A DNA stretch of 64,000 nt from Mixophyes australis. Lineage: Eukaryota > Chordata > Amphibia > Anura > Limnodynastidae. Below the pieces are notes generated by a model. It saw only the letters and a list, made by a program, of their open reading frames with translations. It did not search any database and had not been told where the DNA came from. Positions 1-10,619 of the stretch are shown piece after piece. Location of the stretch: positions 5,693,934-5,757,933 of the forward strand of contig JAVHZZ010000008.1 in NCBI GenBank assembly GCA_036250195.1, written 5' to 3'. Both the position numbers and the translations under genes were made by a program. Position 1 is the stretch's first letter; every line of letters starts with the position of its first letter.

Positions 1-1329
1 AAATTTTAACCCACAGGTCGAACACTTGTTTGTGGCTTTTGAACCTGTGAAATTACATTTTTGAGCATCTCTATGTCTCAGAGAAGAAAAAATGAACAGA
101 GTAGACAAAAGGAAGCATCAAATTTTCAAGTCTTTCTGAGAGGGTGAAGTTCCGGCAACGCAATCTTCGCACCTCGCTTGTGCTTCTCCGTTCCACGGAA
201 TGACGGAATGACGGAATGACGGAATGACGGAATGACATACCGCACTGCATTGGTACAATCAATTATCTTGGAATTTAAAGCCTATGAATTGAATTTCGAT
301 GATAACAGTCAATTCATCCTGCTGTGCGGAGGGTTTGGGGCAGGAATGTGATCACTTAAGTCCAAATTCTGTTGGCCAAACAGGCTAAAAATTGCAGCCA
401 AATACGGAATGAAACTAATATTTGGTGTTTTTATAATTGTACACTCCTCTAATCACAACAGTTAACAGGAAAACTCTCTGTTTATTTTGCCTTTATCCCA
501 TCGCCCAGCACAACGGCGGGTGATTAATTCCCTGGTTATTTAAAGTCACAGCCAAGTACACAATGTGGAAATGGTAAAATGATCTCCATGCCCCAAACAT
601 TCAATGTAAATTACCCTTTAAAGGAACACTCATCTGACATGTTGTTTCCATAAACATATTGCTTTCTTTCCCCCTTCGTCTTTCGCAATGCACCCCGGCC
701 CCGTCCTAGATACACTCAGTGTGATGTGAATGATTCAGACTAATTAGAATCTCTTTTTATCTCTCCACAATGGAACGGTTTCGGGTTGTGGGAGTCACGC
801 TGAGACGCTGAGTTTCCTCTCTAAACACAATCTGGTAACATCTGCAACCTGAGCACAGGCGAGTGACAAACAACTGGTCGCTTGGCAGATGGCTGTTACT
901 GCGATCACTGGAGAAAGGCCGTAGATCAGGTCTGTTTTCTTGGCTCCGGCTCTCAGAATGTTAACGTGAGCGCACACTCTATAGCGATCGATGTGTGGAA
1001 CATACACTGCAAACATCCACTGTCCTTTAATATGTAACTCTTTTACTCTTGTGTTGAAAATGTGTTATTAGTTAGTATTTTTGTTTTAGAATTTGTGCTA
1101 TTCTATATTTTTTTCAGCTTTTTTAAGTTTTTAGATTGGGACACAACAATCTTAATGAAAAGCTGCAAAACACTATTATCAAGTTTATTATATGGTGGCT
1201 TTGTAATCGATTAATTCTTTAATTAACCCCACAGTGAGGTTACACAGGAGTGCCCAAATATTTCTCCTTTCTGAGGATTTTTTGATAAGTGTCTAGTTTA
1301 TTATATATTGCTTAAATGCAAAATATAGA
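1..1329. other. AT-rich intergenic DNA
   Basis: Mostly AT-rich single-copy-looking DNA. Apart from the short 8-bp array listed separately I see no gene, splice-bounded ORF or recognisable mobile element. Short ORFs here lack any domain-like composition. Confidence 0.5.
197..236. repeat. 8-bp microsatellite, five units
   Basis: Five perfect head-to-tail copies of GGAATGAC. Short arrays of this kind arise by slippage, and nothing suggests a function. Confidence 0.9.
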
Positions 1330-1610
1330 TTTGGCGCTTAGGGAGGGCGGGGCTCTGCGAGTCACGTAATTGTGGCCCCCGCGACATAATGATGCAAACG
1401 CGTAATTTTACTGCCGAGGGCGGGACCAAAGTGCAGCAATTCCCTGAGAATCGTGTAATTTTGGCTCTAATTCTGCCCACTTCACTAGGAGTGAGCATGA
1501 AGTGGGCAGTTGTGGGAGACTGCCCTACTCTTCCGGGAGTCCGGGAGACCTACCCGGAATTCAAGAGTCTTCCGGGCATTGCGGGAGAGTTGGCAAGTAT
1601 GGTAAATCCT
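1330..1610. repeat. GC-rich interspersed element fragment with hairpin
   Basis: A GC-rich island in AT-rich DNA, with several CCGGGAG-type words and an end reading GGGAGAGTTGGCAAGTATGG. It contains a perfect 12-bp inverted repeat, CTGCCCACTTCA at 1473-1484 and its complement at 1498-1509. The composition contrast suggests a mobile-element remnant, but no termini or target duplication could be fixed, so the family is unassigned. Confidence 0.4.
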
Positions 1611-2849
1611 TGTTGAAATTGTAGTTTGTGATTTAATGCCTGAAATCAAGATAAAAATCATGCTAGACATCTTGTAAATAATTGTGTTGATATTTTAAGT
1701 TAAGCTTCCTAGGACGCGTGATTGCTACTGAATCGTTGCGTCTAAATACGTCACTATTGTACTTAGCGGACCTTGCAGCACCTTAATCCCTGTCGTGTTT
1801 CCTGAGTATCATAAGGTATTTTAGGCATAGTAAATACTACTCCTCAATACATATTACTGTATAAAGCTCATAGGATTAAGAATACATAATAACACAAATC
1901 TTTAAAACCGGCAACTGTCCCTGATAATTTGGATCAGCTGATTATCGCTCTGATTTACGGCTCAGGTGTGTTGGACTGTGTTCGCAGCTTCACGCTGAGC
2001 CAGATTTAAGGCATATTTGCCTTTGTTAGGTCAGCTGCATCACAACAGCAAATTTTCCCTTAAATATCAGCAGGCATCAAAACGAAAACTTTCCTAGAAG
2101 CTGAACGTCATCTCCTTGTGGCCGACACATTTCTGTCCAGCCGCTCGGTCCATCCTGACTTACTCTGCATCAGCGAATGAAAGACATGATTAAGGCAGTG
2201 ACAGAACTAATGAAATTCAGCTCAGATTTGATTAATCTCCTTCCCTTATAAATATGTAAATCTTTTTAAATTAGGAAAACTCATGACGCACTGGAATTAG
2301 AACTCAGTAGGATTTCCATGGAATGTTCTGTTGCCTAGTTCTGACCCCTGTATGATTTGTGTTCTTCGGACTGGCATAAAGGAGACAATCAAGAGATAAA
2401 TGGGCAGATAATGAGCAAGTGGCAGATTTCAGAGAGTCCTCAAAAAAGCTCTGGGGTGATAAGTGAATGGAGGAACGTGTGTGATGTTGTGGGGGCCATT
2501 TGTGGTGGATGAATGGGGCCCAGTTCGTATTTTGCACCTGTTCTCAGGGCCCTTACTTCACTGGGGAAGGGTCTACAATAAAATAAACTTGTTATAGGAG
2601 GAATATAGACCTTGTAGGAAATATAGGCTTTGGATTAAACCAATGACTGTAACACAATTCTTTATATTCAACTTCCGCTTTTGGTTTAATCTGAGAATAA
2701 TGCAACATATTGCTTATTAGGTAATAGACACTGTAAGGTTTCTGTAATCTAAATGCTACACTTTATGATAAAACCATTTATATAAAAGGTTCTAGTTTGG
2801 CACATGGGGCATGGATTTTCCAAGAATTTTATTTCTTGAATAAGTTAAT
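1611..2849. other. AT-rich intergenic DNA
   Basis: No convincing gene or repeat. Base composition and the absence of long ORFs fit non-coding DNA. Confidence 0.5.
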
Positions 2850-2949
2850 ATTTTTAGACTGGAAGCTCCAATCGGGCAGGGACTGATGTGAGTGAGTTCT
2901 CTGTATAGCACTGCAGAATTAGTGGCGCTATATAAATAAATGATGATGA
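2850..2949 (+). mobile_element. SINE 3' tail, 5'-truncated
   Basis: The sequence runs from 'agactggaagctcc' through 'gggcagggactgatgtgag' to 'ggcgctatataaataaatga' and a short GATGAT tail. The same order of words ends the SINE at 27061-27620 (read in reverse complement). The tRNA-derived head is missing, as expected for 5'-truncated target-primed reverse transcription. Confidence 0.7.
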
Positions 2950-3374
2950 GTAAGGGTATATTGATGGTTGTCCATAGTATTAAAATAATCTTATCGTTTT
3001 CCAATAAGCATTGTCTAAGCGATTTCTTGTGGTTCCAAAGCACACACAATTTATTTAGCAAAAGCAAAAGTTTTAGCAGTTCAATGCATAATTATAATAC
3101 AGTATAGCCGATACCAAATATATACATACCGCCGTGCACGCTGCGCTCCGCTGGTACCAGCTACAGTACTTCAGTCCAGAAGTCTGTGGTCAGAGATGAC
3201 TGTTTTATCTGGTTCCAGAGAGCTGTGTATAAAGACTTAGTGATACAGTGAAAACAATACAGATGATGTGGCTTGCTTCTATAGGTCCAGGCTTCAGGAG
3301 GGTCCAGTGTAATGCAGGTCATAGGCCAGTTCAAACAACCCCCTCCAAAGGTGGGGGTCAACATACTCTTCAGG

Positions 3375-3754
3375 TATGTTCATCCATGCTGCTACTACTA
3401 CTACTCTGATCATTATTCTGTGAATTTCATCCCTGCAATCTGTGTTTAAGTATGTTCATCCATGCTGCTACTACTACTACTCTGATCATTATTCTGTGAA
3501 TTTCATCCCTGCAATCTGTGTTTAAGTATGTTCATCCATGCTGCTACTACTACTACTCTGATCATTATTCTGTGAATTTCATCCCTGCAATCTGTGTTTA
3601 AGTATGTTCATCCATGCTGCTACTACTACTACTCTGATCATTATTCTGTGAATTTCATCCCTGCAATCTGTGTTTAAGTATGTTCATCCATGCTGCTACT
3701 ACTACTACTCTGATCATTATTCTGTGAATTTCATCCCTGCAATCTGTGTTTAAG
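3375..3754 (+). repeat. 76-bp tandem units at the L2 5' end (five copies)
   Basis: Five head-to-tail copies begin at 3375, 3451, 3527, 3603 and 3679, each starting TATGTTCATCCATGCTGCTA and containing a (CTA)n-like core. No differences between copies were seen by eye, and a sixth copy breaks off after TATGTT at 3760. The array begins about 13 bases inside the L2 insertion, so it looks like part of the element rather than of the target. It may correspond to promoter monomers, as known for mouse L1 5' UTRs, but transcription is not shown here. Confidence 0.9.
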
Positions 3755-4198
3755 TATGTTATAGGAAACTGTTATCTGTTTAAACTTAGGTTGGCACAGT
3801 CTTTTATTGCTGCCTAATTTATGATAGGTATCTGGCCTCCTCTATCCTTTCCCACAAATGTTTTCTTTTCCTTTGATTAGCTGACCAATTAGCACATCTG
3901 TAGTGTATTCCTAAATTAGACTGACTACATCTTAGCTTCATTCTATGGGGAGACGTATGTGGGGTTAGACGTGTGTGATTTCTACACTAAGTGGGATTTT
4001 CTCACAAAGTGGACGAAAATGCACAGTTAGACAACACAGTTGGACAAACATTGCACTACATTTGACTTGCTTTTACTCCCAGCAATAAGCAACAGCTGCC
4101 ACAGCCTATTTCTGCACTACTTGTCTATTTATATGGAATACTGCTAAGAGGTAATTCTTAAAATACCCTTGCTTTTTGATTTTACCCCTTTTATCACA

Positions 4199-7100
4199 AT
4201 GTTTCACAAATTGCTTTTCTTAGTCTCATTTCATGGCATGATCTTTAGGACTGTGTCATCTTTCACCCCTCCACCAACACACAAATTTGTTCATATTGCA
4301 CCTGCATTACTCCACTCACCTCTATTTAACACCCATGAACTGTTGTCCTATTTATTATCTCTAACAAGTACAGCCTCCACCTGTCGCCAGAAAATAAAAG
4401 GCCACACATCTTACAATCCCCTTGCCTATCTTTCGCTCACTCTGCTTCTATTAGCTGGTGATATATCACCTAATCCAGGTCCCCCACACTCCTCACACAC
4501 ACATACATCAGAACACTACCGTTCTATAGCAAACCTCAAACACATCACCTGTCTACCCTCTCTTCCCAAGTCCTTTAAATGTGCCCTTTGGAATGCACGA
4601 TCTGTTTGTAACAAACTTACCTCCGTTCATGATCTCTTCCTCTCAAAAAACCTCAACCTTCTGGCAATAACAGAAACATGGCTCATGCAATCAGACACTG
4701 CCTCACCTGCAGCACTTTCACATGGTGGCCTCCATCTCACCCACACCTCCAGACCTGAAGGCAGACAAGGAGGTGGGGTTGGACTACTTCTCTCCCCACA
4801 GTGCACATACACAGTTCTACCAAATGTCCCATCACTCACGTTCACATCTTTTGAAGTACATGCTATTCGCATTTTTAATCCATTCTCCCTACGTGTTGCG
4901 GTGATCTATCGTCCCCCTGGAGCACACCAACAATTTATTGAGGATTTCTCTGCATGGCTCCCTCACTTCTTATCTTCAGACATCCCCACCATCATCATGG
5001 GTGACTTCAACATCCCCATTGATAACCCACCTTCCAAAGCTGCTTCCAAACTACTCTCTCTAACATCCTCACTTGACCTCTCCCAGTGGATTGAATCATC
5101 TACTCATAAGGATGGCCACTGCCTTGATCTTGTTTTCTCTAGACTATGCTCAGTTTCTAATTTTATTAATACACCCTTCCCCCTCTCGGATCATCAGCTT
5201 ATCAGCTACACTCTCACCCCCACTGCTCTAACCTCTCTACTGTCTAACTCTACCAAGCCTCCTCATACTCGTAGAAATCTTAATTCTATTAATCTTCAAC
5301 AATTTTCCACCTCTCTCCAACACCTTCTCTCCCCTATCTCTACATTCTCATCCCCTGAGATGGCAGTACCTCATTTTCACCTAACCTTAGCAACGGCCCT
5401 TGATCAAGTGGCTCCAGCGACACTTCATACTACACGTCGACTTCGATGTCAACCGTGGCACACCAAAGCAACACGAAATCTTCAAAAACTGTCCCGTAAA
5501 GCAGAACGTCACTGGCGTAAATCTCGAAGCTCTAATGACTTCTTCACATATACTTCTGTCTACCACTCCTATCGAAATGCTCTGGACACTGCAAAACAAA
5601 CATACTTTCAATCTCTTATCTATGCTCAGGCTTCTAGCCCCAAACGCCTTTTCAATACATTTAATCATCTTCTCAATCCTCCCACCCCGAACCCTCCATC
5701 TACTATCAGTGCTCAGGATCTTGCTACCTACTTCAAGGACAAGATTGATAAGATCAGACTAGAAATGGTATCCTCCTCCTCAACAAGCCATCAGCTCATT
5801 TCCTTCCCACTACCCTCTGACACCCTTTCTTCATTTGACCCCACAAATGAAGAGGAAATTTCTACGCTCTTCTTATCTTCCTACTCTACCTCCTGTCCTC
5901 TTGATCCTATTCCCTCGCAAATTGGTAGATCCCTGTCTTCTGTGCTCATTTCACCTCTAACTCAAATCTGTAATCTCTCACTCTCTACTGGCATCTTTCC
6001 ATCACTATACAAGCATGCAGTGATTACTCCTATTCTAAAAAAACAAAACTCCGACCCAAACTCTCTCTCAAATTACCGTCCCATCTCTCAGCTCCCTTGC
6101 CCCTCCAAGCTTCTAGAGAGACTTGCCTACACTCGCCTCACACGCTTTCTTTCCGCAAACAACCTGTTGGATCCTCTTCAGTCTGGCTTTCGTTCTCAAC
6201 ACTCCACAGAGACTGCGCTGACCAAGGTTGTTAATGATCTGATCACTGCTAAGACTGAACGCCATTACTCTCTCCTAATTCTCCTTGATCTCTCGGCTGC
6301 ATTTGACACCGTTGACCACTCTCTTCTCATACAAACGCTGCAATCCCTAGGTCTTCAAGACACCGTTCTATCCTGGTTCTCATCTTACCTCTCTAATCGC
6401 TCTTTCACTGTTAATTTCTCTGGAGCCACATCTGCTCCGCTTCCCCTATCAGTTGGAGTACCACAAGGCTCGGTGCTAGGTCCTCTGCTGTTCTCTATCT
6501 ATACCGCTTCTCTTGGAAATCTAATAAGTTCCTTTGGCTTTCAGTATCATCTCTATGCGGATGATACCCAAATCTATCTATCCTCTCCTGATATCTCGAC
6601 ATCTGTGTTGTCCCGTGTAACTGACTGTCTTTCTGCCATTTCATCTTGGATGTCCTCTCGTCAACTCAAACTTAATCTTTCTAAAACAGAGTTAATAATA
6701 TTCCCACCCACCAACAAGAGCATACCTGACATTTCTATCTCTGTTGATAACATGACCATAAATCCCACCCCACAAGCTCGCTGCCTAGGTGTAATCCTTG
6801 ATTCACGCCTATCCTTTGTTCCCCACATTGACTCTATATCTAAATCATGTTACATACATCTAAAGAACATTTCCAGAATCCGCACATATCTCACACAAGA
6901 CACTGCTAAAACCTTAATTCATGCACTAATCATCTCCCGCATTGACTATTGCAATTCCCTCCTTACTGGTCTTCCCAAAAACAGACTCAAGCCCCTAAAA
7001 TCTATTTTGCATGCTTCGGCAAGACTGATTTTCCTTGCAAATAGCTATTCCTCTGTTGAATCACTCTGTATGTCTCTACACTGGCTGCCTGTCTTCTACC

Positions 7101-7408
7101 GAATCCAATATAAAATACTTTTACTAACCTACAAGGCCATCAACAAAGCTGCACCAACATACATCTCCTCTCTTGTCTCAAAATATCTCCCAACTCGGCA
7201 ACTCCGTTCTGCAAAAGATCTGCGTCTCTCATCCACCCTCATTACATCCTCCCATTCCCGGTTACAGGACTTTTTTCGGGCTGCACCCACTCTATGGAAC
7301 TCTCTCCCTCGCACAATAAGACTCTCCTCTGTTCTACAAACTTTCAAGCGTTCTCTGAAAACCTACCTATTCAGACAAGCTTATAATATTCCTCAACCAC
7401 CATCTTAA
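4199..7408 (+). CDS. L2-clade LINE endonuclease/reverse transcriptase polyprotein
   Basis: A 1,069-residue ORF from the first ATG; the frame is open back to 4148 without another ATG. The N-terminal ~120 residues include a hydrophobic stretch leading into GDISPNPGP (87-95), a 2A-like sequence. The APE-type endonuclease follows: WNARS (131-135), ITETW with catalytic E159, GDFN with D269/N271, and SDH with D331/H332. The reverse transcriptase has AAFDTVDH with D703, the [10 protein letters not shown] block, and YADD (786-789). The C-terminal region ([17 protein letters not shown], then LHWLPV) is typical of L2/CR1-like elements. Catalytic residues are all present and no frameshift was found, so it may encode active enzyme. 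No separate ORF1 was seen upstream. The product would nick target DNA and copy the element RNA in the nucleus, and could also act on SINEs with similar tails. Confidence 0.93.
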   Translation: MFHKLLFLVSFHGMIFRTVSSFTPPPTHKFVHIAPALLHSPLFNTHELLSYLLSLTSTASTCRQKIKGHTSYNPLAYLSLTLLLLAGDISPNPGPPHSSHTHTSEHYRSIANLKHITCLPSLPKSFKCALWNARSVCNKLTSVHDLFLSKNLNLLAITETWLMQSDTASPAALSHGGLHLTHTSRPEGRQGGGVGLLLSPQCTYTVLPNVPSLTFTSFEVHAIRIFNPFSLRVAVIYRPPGAHQQFIEDFSAWLPHFLSSDIPTIIMGDFNIPIDNPPSKAASKLLSLTSSLDLSQWIESSTHKDGHCLDLVFSRLCSVSNFINTPFPLSDHQLISYTLTPTALTSLLSNSTKPPHTRRNLNSINLQQFSTSLQHLLSPISTFSSPEMAVPHFHLTLATALDQVAPATLHTTRRLRCQPWHTKATRNLQKLSRKAERHWRKSRSSNDFFTYTSVYHSYRNALDTAKQTYFQSLIYAQASSPKRLFNTFNHLLNPPTPNPPSTISAQDLATYFKDKIDKIRLEMVSSSSTSHQLISFPLPSDTLSSFDPTNEEEISTLFLSSYSTSCPLDPIPSQIGRSLSSVLISPLTQICNLSLSTGIFPSLYKHAVITPILKKQNSDPNSLSNYRPISQLPCPSKLLERLAYTRLTRFLSANNLLDPLQSGFRSQHSTETALTKVVNDLITAKTERHYSLLILLDLSAAFDTVDHSLLIQTLQSLGLQDTVLSWFSSYLSNRSFTVNFSGATSAPLPLSVGVPQGSVLGPLLFSIYTASLGNLISSFGFQYHLYADDTQIYLSSPDISTSVLSRVTDCLSAISSWMSSRQLKLNLSKTELIIFPPTNKSIPDISISVDNMTINPTPQARCLGVILDSRLSFVPHIDSISKSCYIHLKNISRIRTYLTQDTAKTLIHALIISRIDYCNSLLTGLPKNRLKPLKSILHASARLIFLANSYSSVESLCMSLHWLPVFYRIQYKILLLTYKAINKAAPTYISSLVSKYLPTRQLRSAKDLRLSSTLITSSHSRLQDFFRAAPTLWNSLPRTIRLSSVLQTFKRSLKTYLFRQAYNIPQPPS

Positions 7409-7639
7409 CCTCACTACCTTTAGCCTGTTACACAATTTCACACAAGACAACTACCCCCGGACCAACATTGTTGTGTGACAGGATCATTTAGCTTATGAGT
7501 CACCCTACCTTTGCAGTCTGGCTGGGCCAAGATGCAAAATGTATACTTAACCTCATGTGTCAATCTCCCATTGTCCCATAGATTGTAAGCTTGCGAGCAG
7601 GGCCTTCTCACCTCTTTGTCTGTTTTACCCAGTTTGTTT

Positions 7640-7725
7640 ATTAGTTTATTACGTTTGTCCCCAATTGTAAAGCGCTACGGAATATGTTGGCGCTATATAA
7701 ATAAATGATGATGATGATGATGATG
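7640..7725 (+). promoter_or_regulatory. L2 3' terminal recognition region and GATGAT tail
   Basis: The 3' UTR end, with 'aattgtaaagcgctacgg', 'ggcgctatataaataaatga' and a (GATGAT)n tail. In L2-like elements the reverse transcriptase recognises the 3' RNA end. The same terminal words occur at 9640-9690 and, diverged, in the SINEs here. Confidence 0.6.
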
Positions 7726-8215
7726 AAGGGTGGGGGTCTGCTCTCCAGATGATGACTCTGATTTTCCCGCCCAGAATCCAGGTTAAACTAGTCTATTTAC
7801 ACTACAGAGACAATATCACTCTAATCATTTATTCCCTCCAATATATAACTACCAAACGCAATGTGTGTTCTGTCTGGTGATTGCACCGGATGTCTGCAAA
7901 TAAATTGGGGATTAGAATGATACTAAACATGACATACTTGCCATGACCTGAACTTAAAATATCACTAAAGTGTACATATAACCTTATAATATAGAACTAT
8001 AAACCAAATAACATCTGCTCATAAATGGCTGTGGAATGGAACCATTATAAATATGAAATATATAAATAAATGAATGTGAAAGAGCGAGTGTATGCGTGCG
8101 TGTTTTATCGTGCAATCGCATCATGCCACGTAACACGTGGCGTACTGATTGCAATCGCACAGTAAAAATATTTTAATCAATATATTTTTTTTCATCCAAT
8201 TATACGACTTTGACA

Positions 8216-9201
8216 ATAGACTGTTGGAGAAGTTGTGACTCGGATACATCCTTTCTGCTGTCAGACACACTCATACTTTGCCTTCTAAGAAGCTCAGACA
8301 TTTTAAAAGAGAAATCATTTCCTTGCACAAGGATTGACCAGGTCGGGCGTAGCAAATAAAGAAACATCCAGGTGTTGCAGTAAAACAAGTAAATGATAAT
8401 GAAAACCACACAGCAGGCACAGGTAACTTAGCTGAACAAAGATTAACAGCAAGAGCCAGGAATTCACAGGAACTTTAGATTTGCAGTATGTCCAGGCATA
8501 AGACAGATATCAGGTTAACATCTTGGTGACTGGGTACAGGTGAGTAGTAAGTGGTTACTGAATAGCAGGTACAGGCAAAAGCAAGGAATTCACAGGAACA
8601 AAATGTAGCAATATAGATAGTCCAAGGGAAAAACAAACAATGACCAGCAAAGTGCCTTGTGGTAAGCAGGAATAAATTGATTGTGTTGCCCGAACAACAC
8701 TCCGCTGAGAAATTGCCTATTACTCCATCAAACACTGCTGCTCTCTTCACGTCTTCAAGTAGTCGATGCGAAGACCAGCCTGAAACCATCAGAACTTTAC
8801 ATTCTTTAGTTAACAGTCAACCTCTAGGTTTTCGTAAGAAATACCGTGAACGTACGTGTAGGGGATTTCTGTGAATTGAATATGTATCTGCTCTGTGTTG
8901 CATACATCTCAATGATACTGATTTTGATGGGACTATCCTTATTTTTATATGCAAAAAAAAGTTTGTATGGACCATGGGGGCGGGGAGGGGAATTTTGTAC
9001 CAATTTTACTTTTTTAAATATTGTGACGTATAACCTTGTGCGTACACAACTACTTACCCCATTCAATAAGCAGCTTGTGATAATAGAGATAACAGCAAAA
9101 CATATCTGTGAAACATGTTTCTATACCAGACGTACAGTGGACAACCCATGGCATTGCTTTTGTTGGGGAACTACAAGTTGCAGTAGGTCTTACCAGATAT
9201 T
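8216..9201. other. Intergenic DNA
   Basis: No supported gene. Short repeated phrases such as 'aggaattcacaggaac' occur twice (about 8458 and 8584), suggesting an old degenerate duplication. Nothing else is recognised. Confidence 0.4.
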
Positions 9202-9690
9202 ACATCCTCCCATTCCCGGTTACAGGACTTTTTTCGGGCTGCACCCACTCTATGGAATTTTCTCCCTCGCACAATAAGACTCTCCTCTGGTCTACAAACT
9301 TTCAAGTGTTCTCTGAAAACCCACCTCTTCAGACAAGCTTATAATATTCCTCAACCACCCTCTTAACTTCACTACATTACCCTATTACCACCCGTTACAC
9401 AATTTCACACAAGACAACTATCCCCTGACCAACATTGTTGTGCGACAGGATCATTTAGCTTATGAGACACTTTTACCTTTGCAGTCTGGCTGGACCGAAA
9501 TGCAAAATGTAGACTTAGCCTCATGTATCAAACTCCCATTGTCCCATAGATTTGTAAGCTTGCGAGCAGGGCCTTCTCACCTCTTTGTCTGTGTTACCCA
9601 GTTTGTTTATTAGTTTGCTATGTTTGTCCCCAATTGTAAAGTGCTACGGAATATGTTGGCGCTATATAAATAAATAAATGACAATGATGA
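9202..9690 (+). mobile_element. 5'-truncated L2 LINE copy
   Basis: This matches the last part of the full-length L2 (from about 7243 to its end) with scattered substitutions. It covers the final ~55 codons, the 3' UTR and the 'ggcgctatataaataaataaatga' tail with a GATGAT-like end. Dead-on-arrival 5' truncation is typical of target-primed reverse transcription. It has no coding capacity. Confidence 0.9.
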
Positions 9691-10619
9691 TATTTTGGAT
9701 AGCTACAAATTGGTCTGCTCTTTATGGAACAATAAGTTGTGTAAATTCTGTCACAACATTACATACAGTTAATAATACATATTTGAGGCTAAGCTTTGCA
9801 TTTAAATTACCTGCAGTGATCTCCATACATTTCCCGAGATGACCTTTAAGTGGATATAATCTCAACATTTATATTTCATTCAGATCTCTCGTGTTGTCAG
9901 ATGCAACCTCATCATTTTATGAAAACATTTTAGTTTAAATAAAAAAACTGGAGCAACATTCTGGCTCAATCCCGTTGTGCAACAAATGGTCTACAAGCAT
10001 TTTACAAATAGACAAAAGGACTCCGATACACATTTCGGTTACACATCCTCACAGCTGTCCTGGCACACAGATGGTTTCTACATATTCACAACGCAGCTTT
10101 GGGAAGGGAAATCTGTATATGAGTTCGGCAGACATTCAACCAAGGAGCATTTCAGGTCACCACAGAGATTGCTATAAGTGTTTAACTTACATTGTGCTGA
10201 AATCTAATTGGTCTAAACCAAACATAATGTTGTTCGCTGGCGTTGTGTAAGAAATTAGTTTGTTTGAGAGTTTACTTCACCGGACTTCACGAACAGCTTG
10301 AAGAAATCAATTTAACAAAACAAAAATCATATCAAGCTCATGTTTATTAACATCATCTACAATTCATTTTACGTCAGCTCTCGCTGTTTGTGTTTATCAG
10401 TATGTCGGACAGATCATAAAACTTACATAGAAGACCATGGAATACAGATAAATAAGTGTGAATTTTACCAGCAATTTTTCTAGGTGTCACACAAGGACAT
10501 ATACATAATTCAATTTCCAGGGTTTTTCTCTATAAAATTTGATAAATACGTTAAAAATATTAAACAGTGCACAATCATCAATATGAAAGCTGTAGTTTGT
10601 TAGTTTTTTTCTTTTTGTG
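9691..10619. other. AT-rich intergenic DNA
   Basis: No gene, repeat or mobile element could be supported. ORFs are short and overlap one another. Confidence 0.45.

Larger units (their letters stand above)
3362..7725 (+). mobile_element. L2-clade non-LTR retrotransposon, near full length
   Basis: A 4.36-kb insertion in an older LTR. In order it has a 5' region of five identical 76-bp units, a further 5' leader, one long ORF with apurinic-type endonuclease and reverse transcriptase, and a 3' UTR. The 3' end carries 'gtaaagcgctacgg' and 'ggcgctatataaataaatg' followed by (GATGAT)n. L2/CR1-type elements typically end in such short tandem units rather than poly-A. The flanks 'aaaggtgggggtca' and 'aagggtgggggtct' resemble each other, but the host LTR already has an internal duplication there, so a target-site duplication is not proven. 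Comparison with LTR copy B suggests loss of a few target bases. The intact ORF and identical repeats suggest recent insertion. Confidence 0.9.
2978..8215 (-). mobile_element. Solo LTR-like element (copy A), split by an L2 LINE
   Basis: The LTR parts are 2978-3361 and 7726-8215, about 873 bp in total. They are the reverse complement of the element at 36605-37430. Read on the minus strand it begins TGTCAAAG and ends TTTAATA, with a 4-bp duplication (ATAG on the plus strand) at 2974-2977 and 8216-8219. The polyadenylation-like AATAAA and TATA-type words of copy B have recognisable counterparts here. It is most simply a solo LTR of an unidentified LTR retroelement; no internal coding region is attached. 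The L2 at 3362-7725 sits inside it, so this LTR is older than that insertion. Confidence 0.75.

Noticed and set aside
3375..3760. Repeat array resembling a CRISPR array
   Set aside because: The 76-bp units abut without unique spacers, and the genome is vertebrate.
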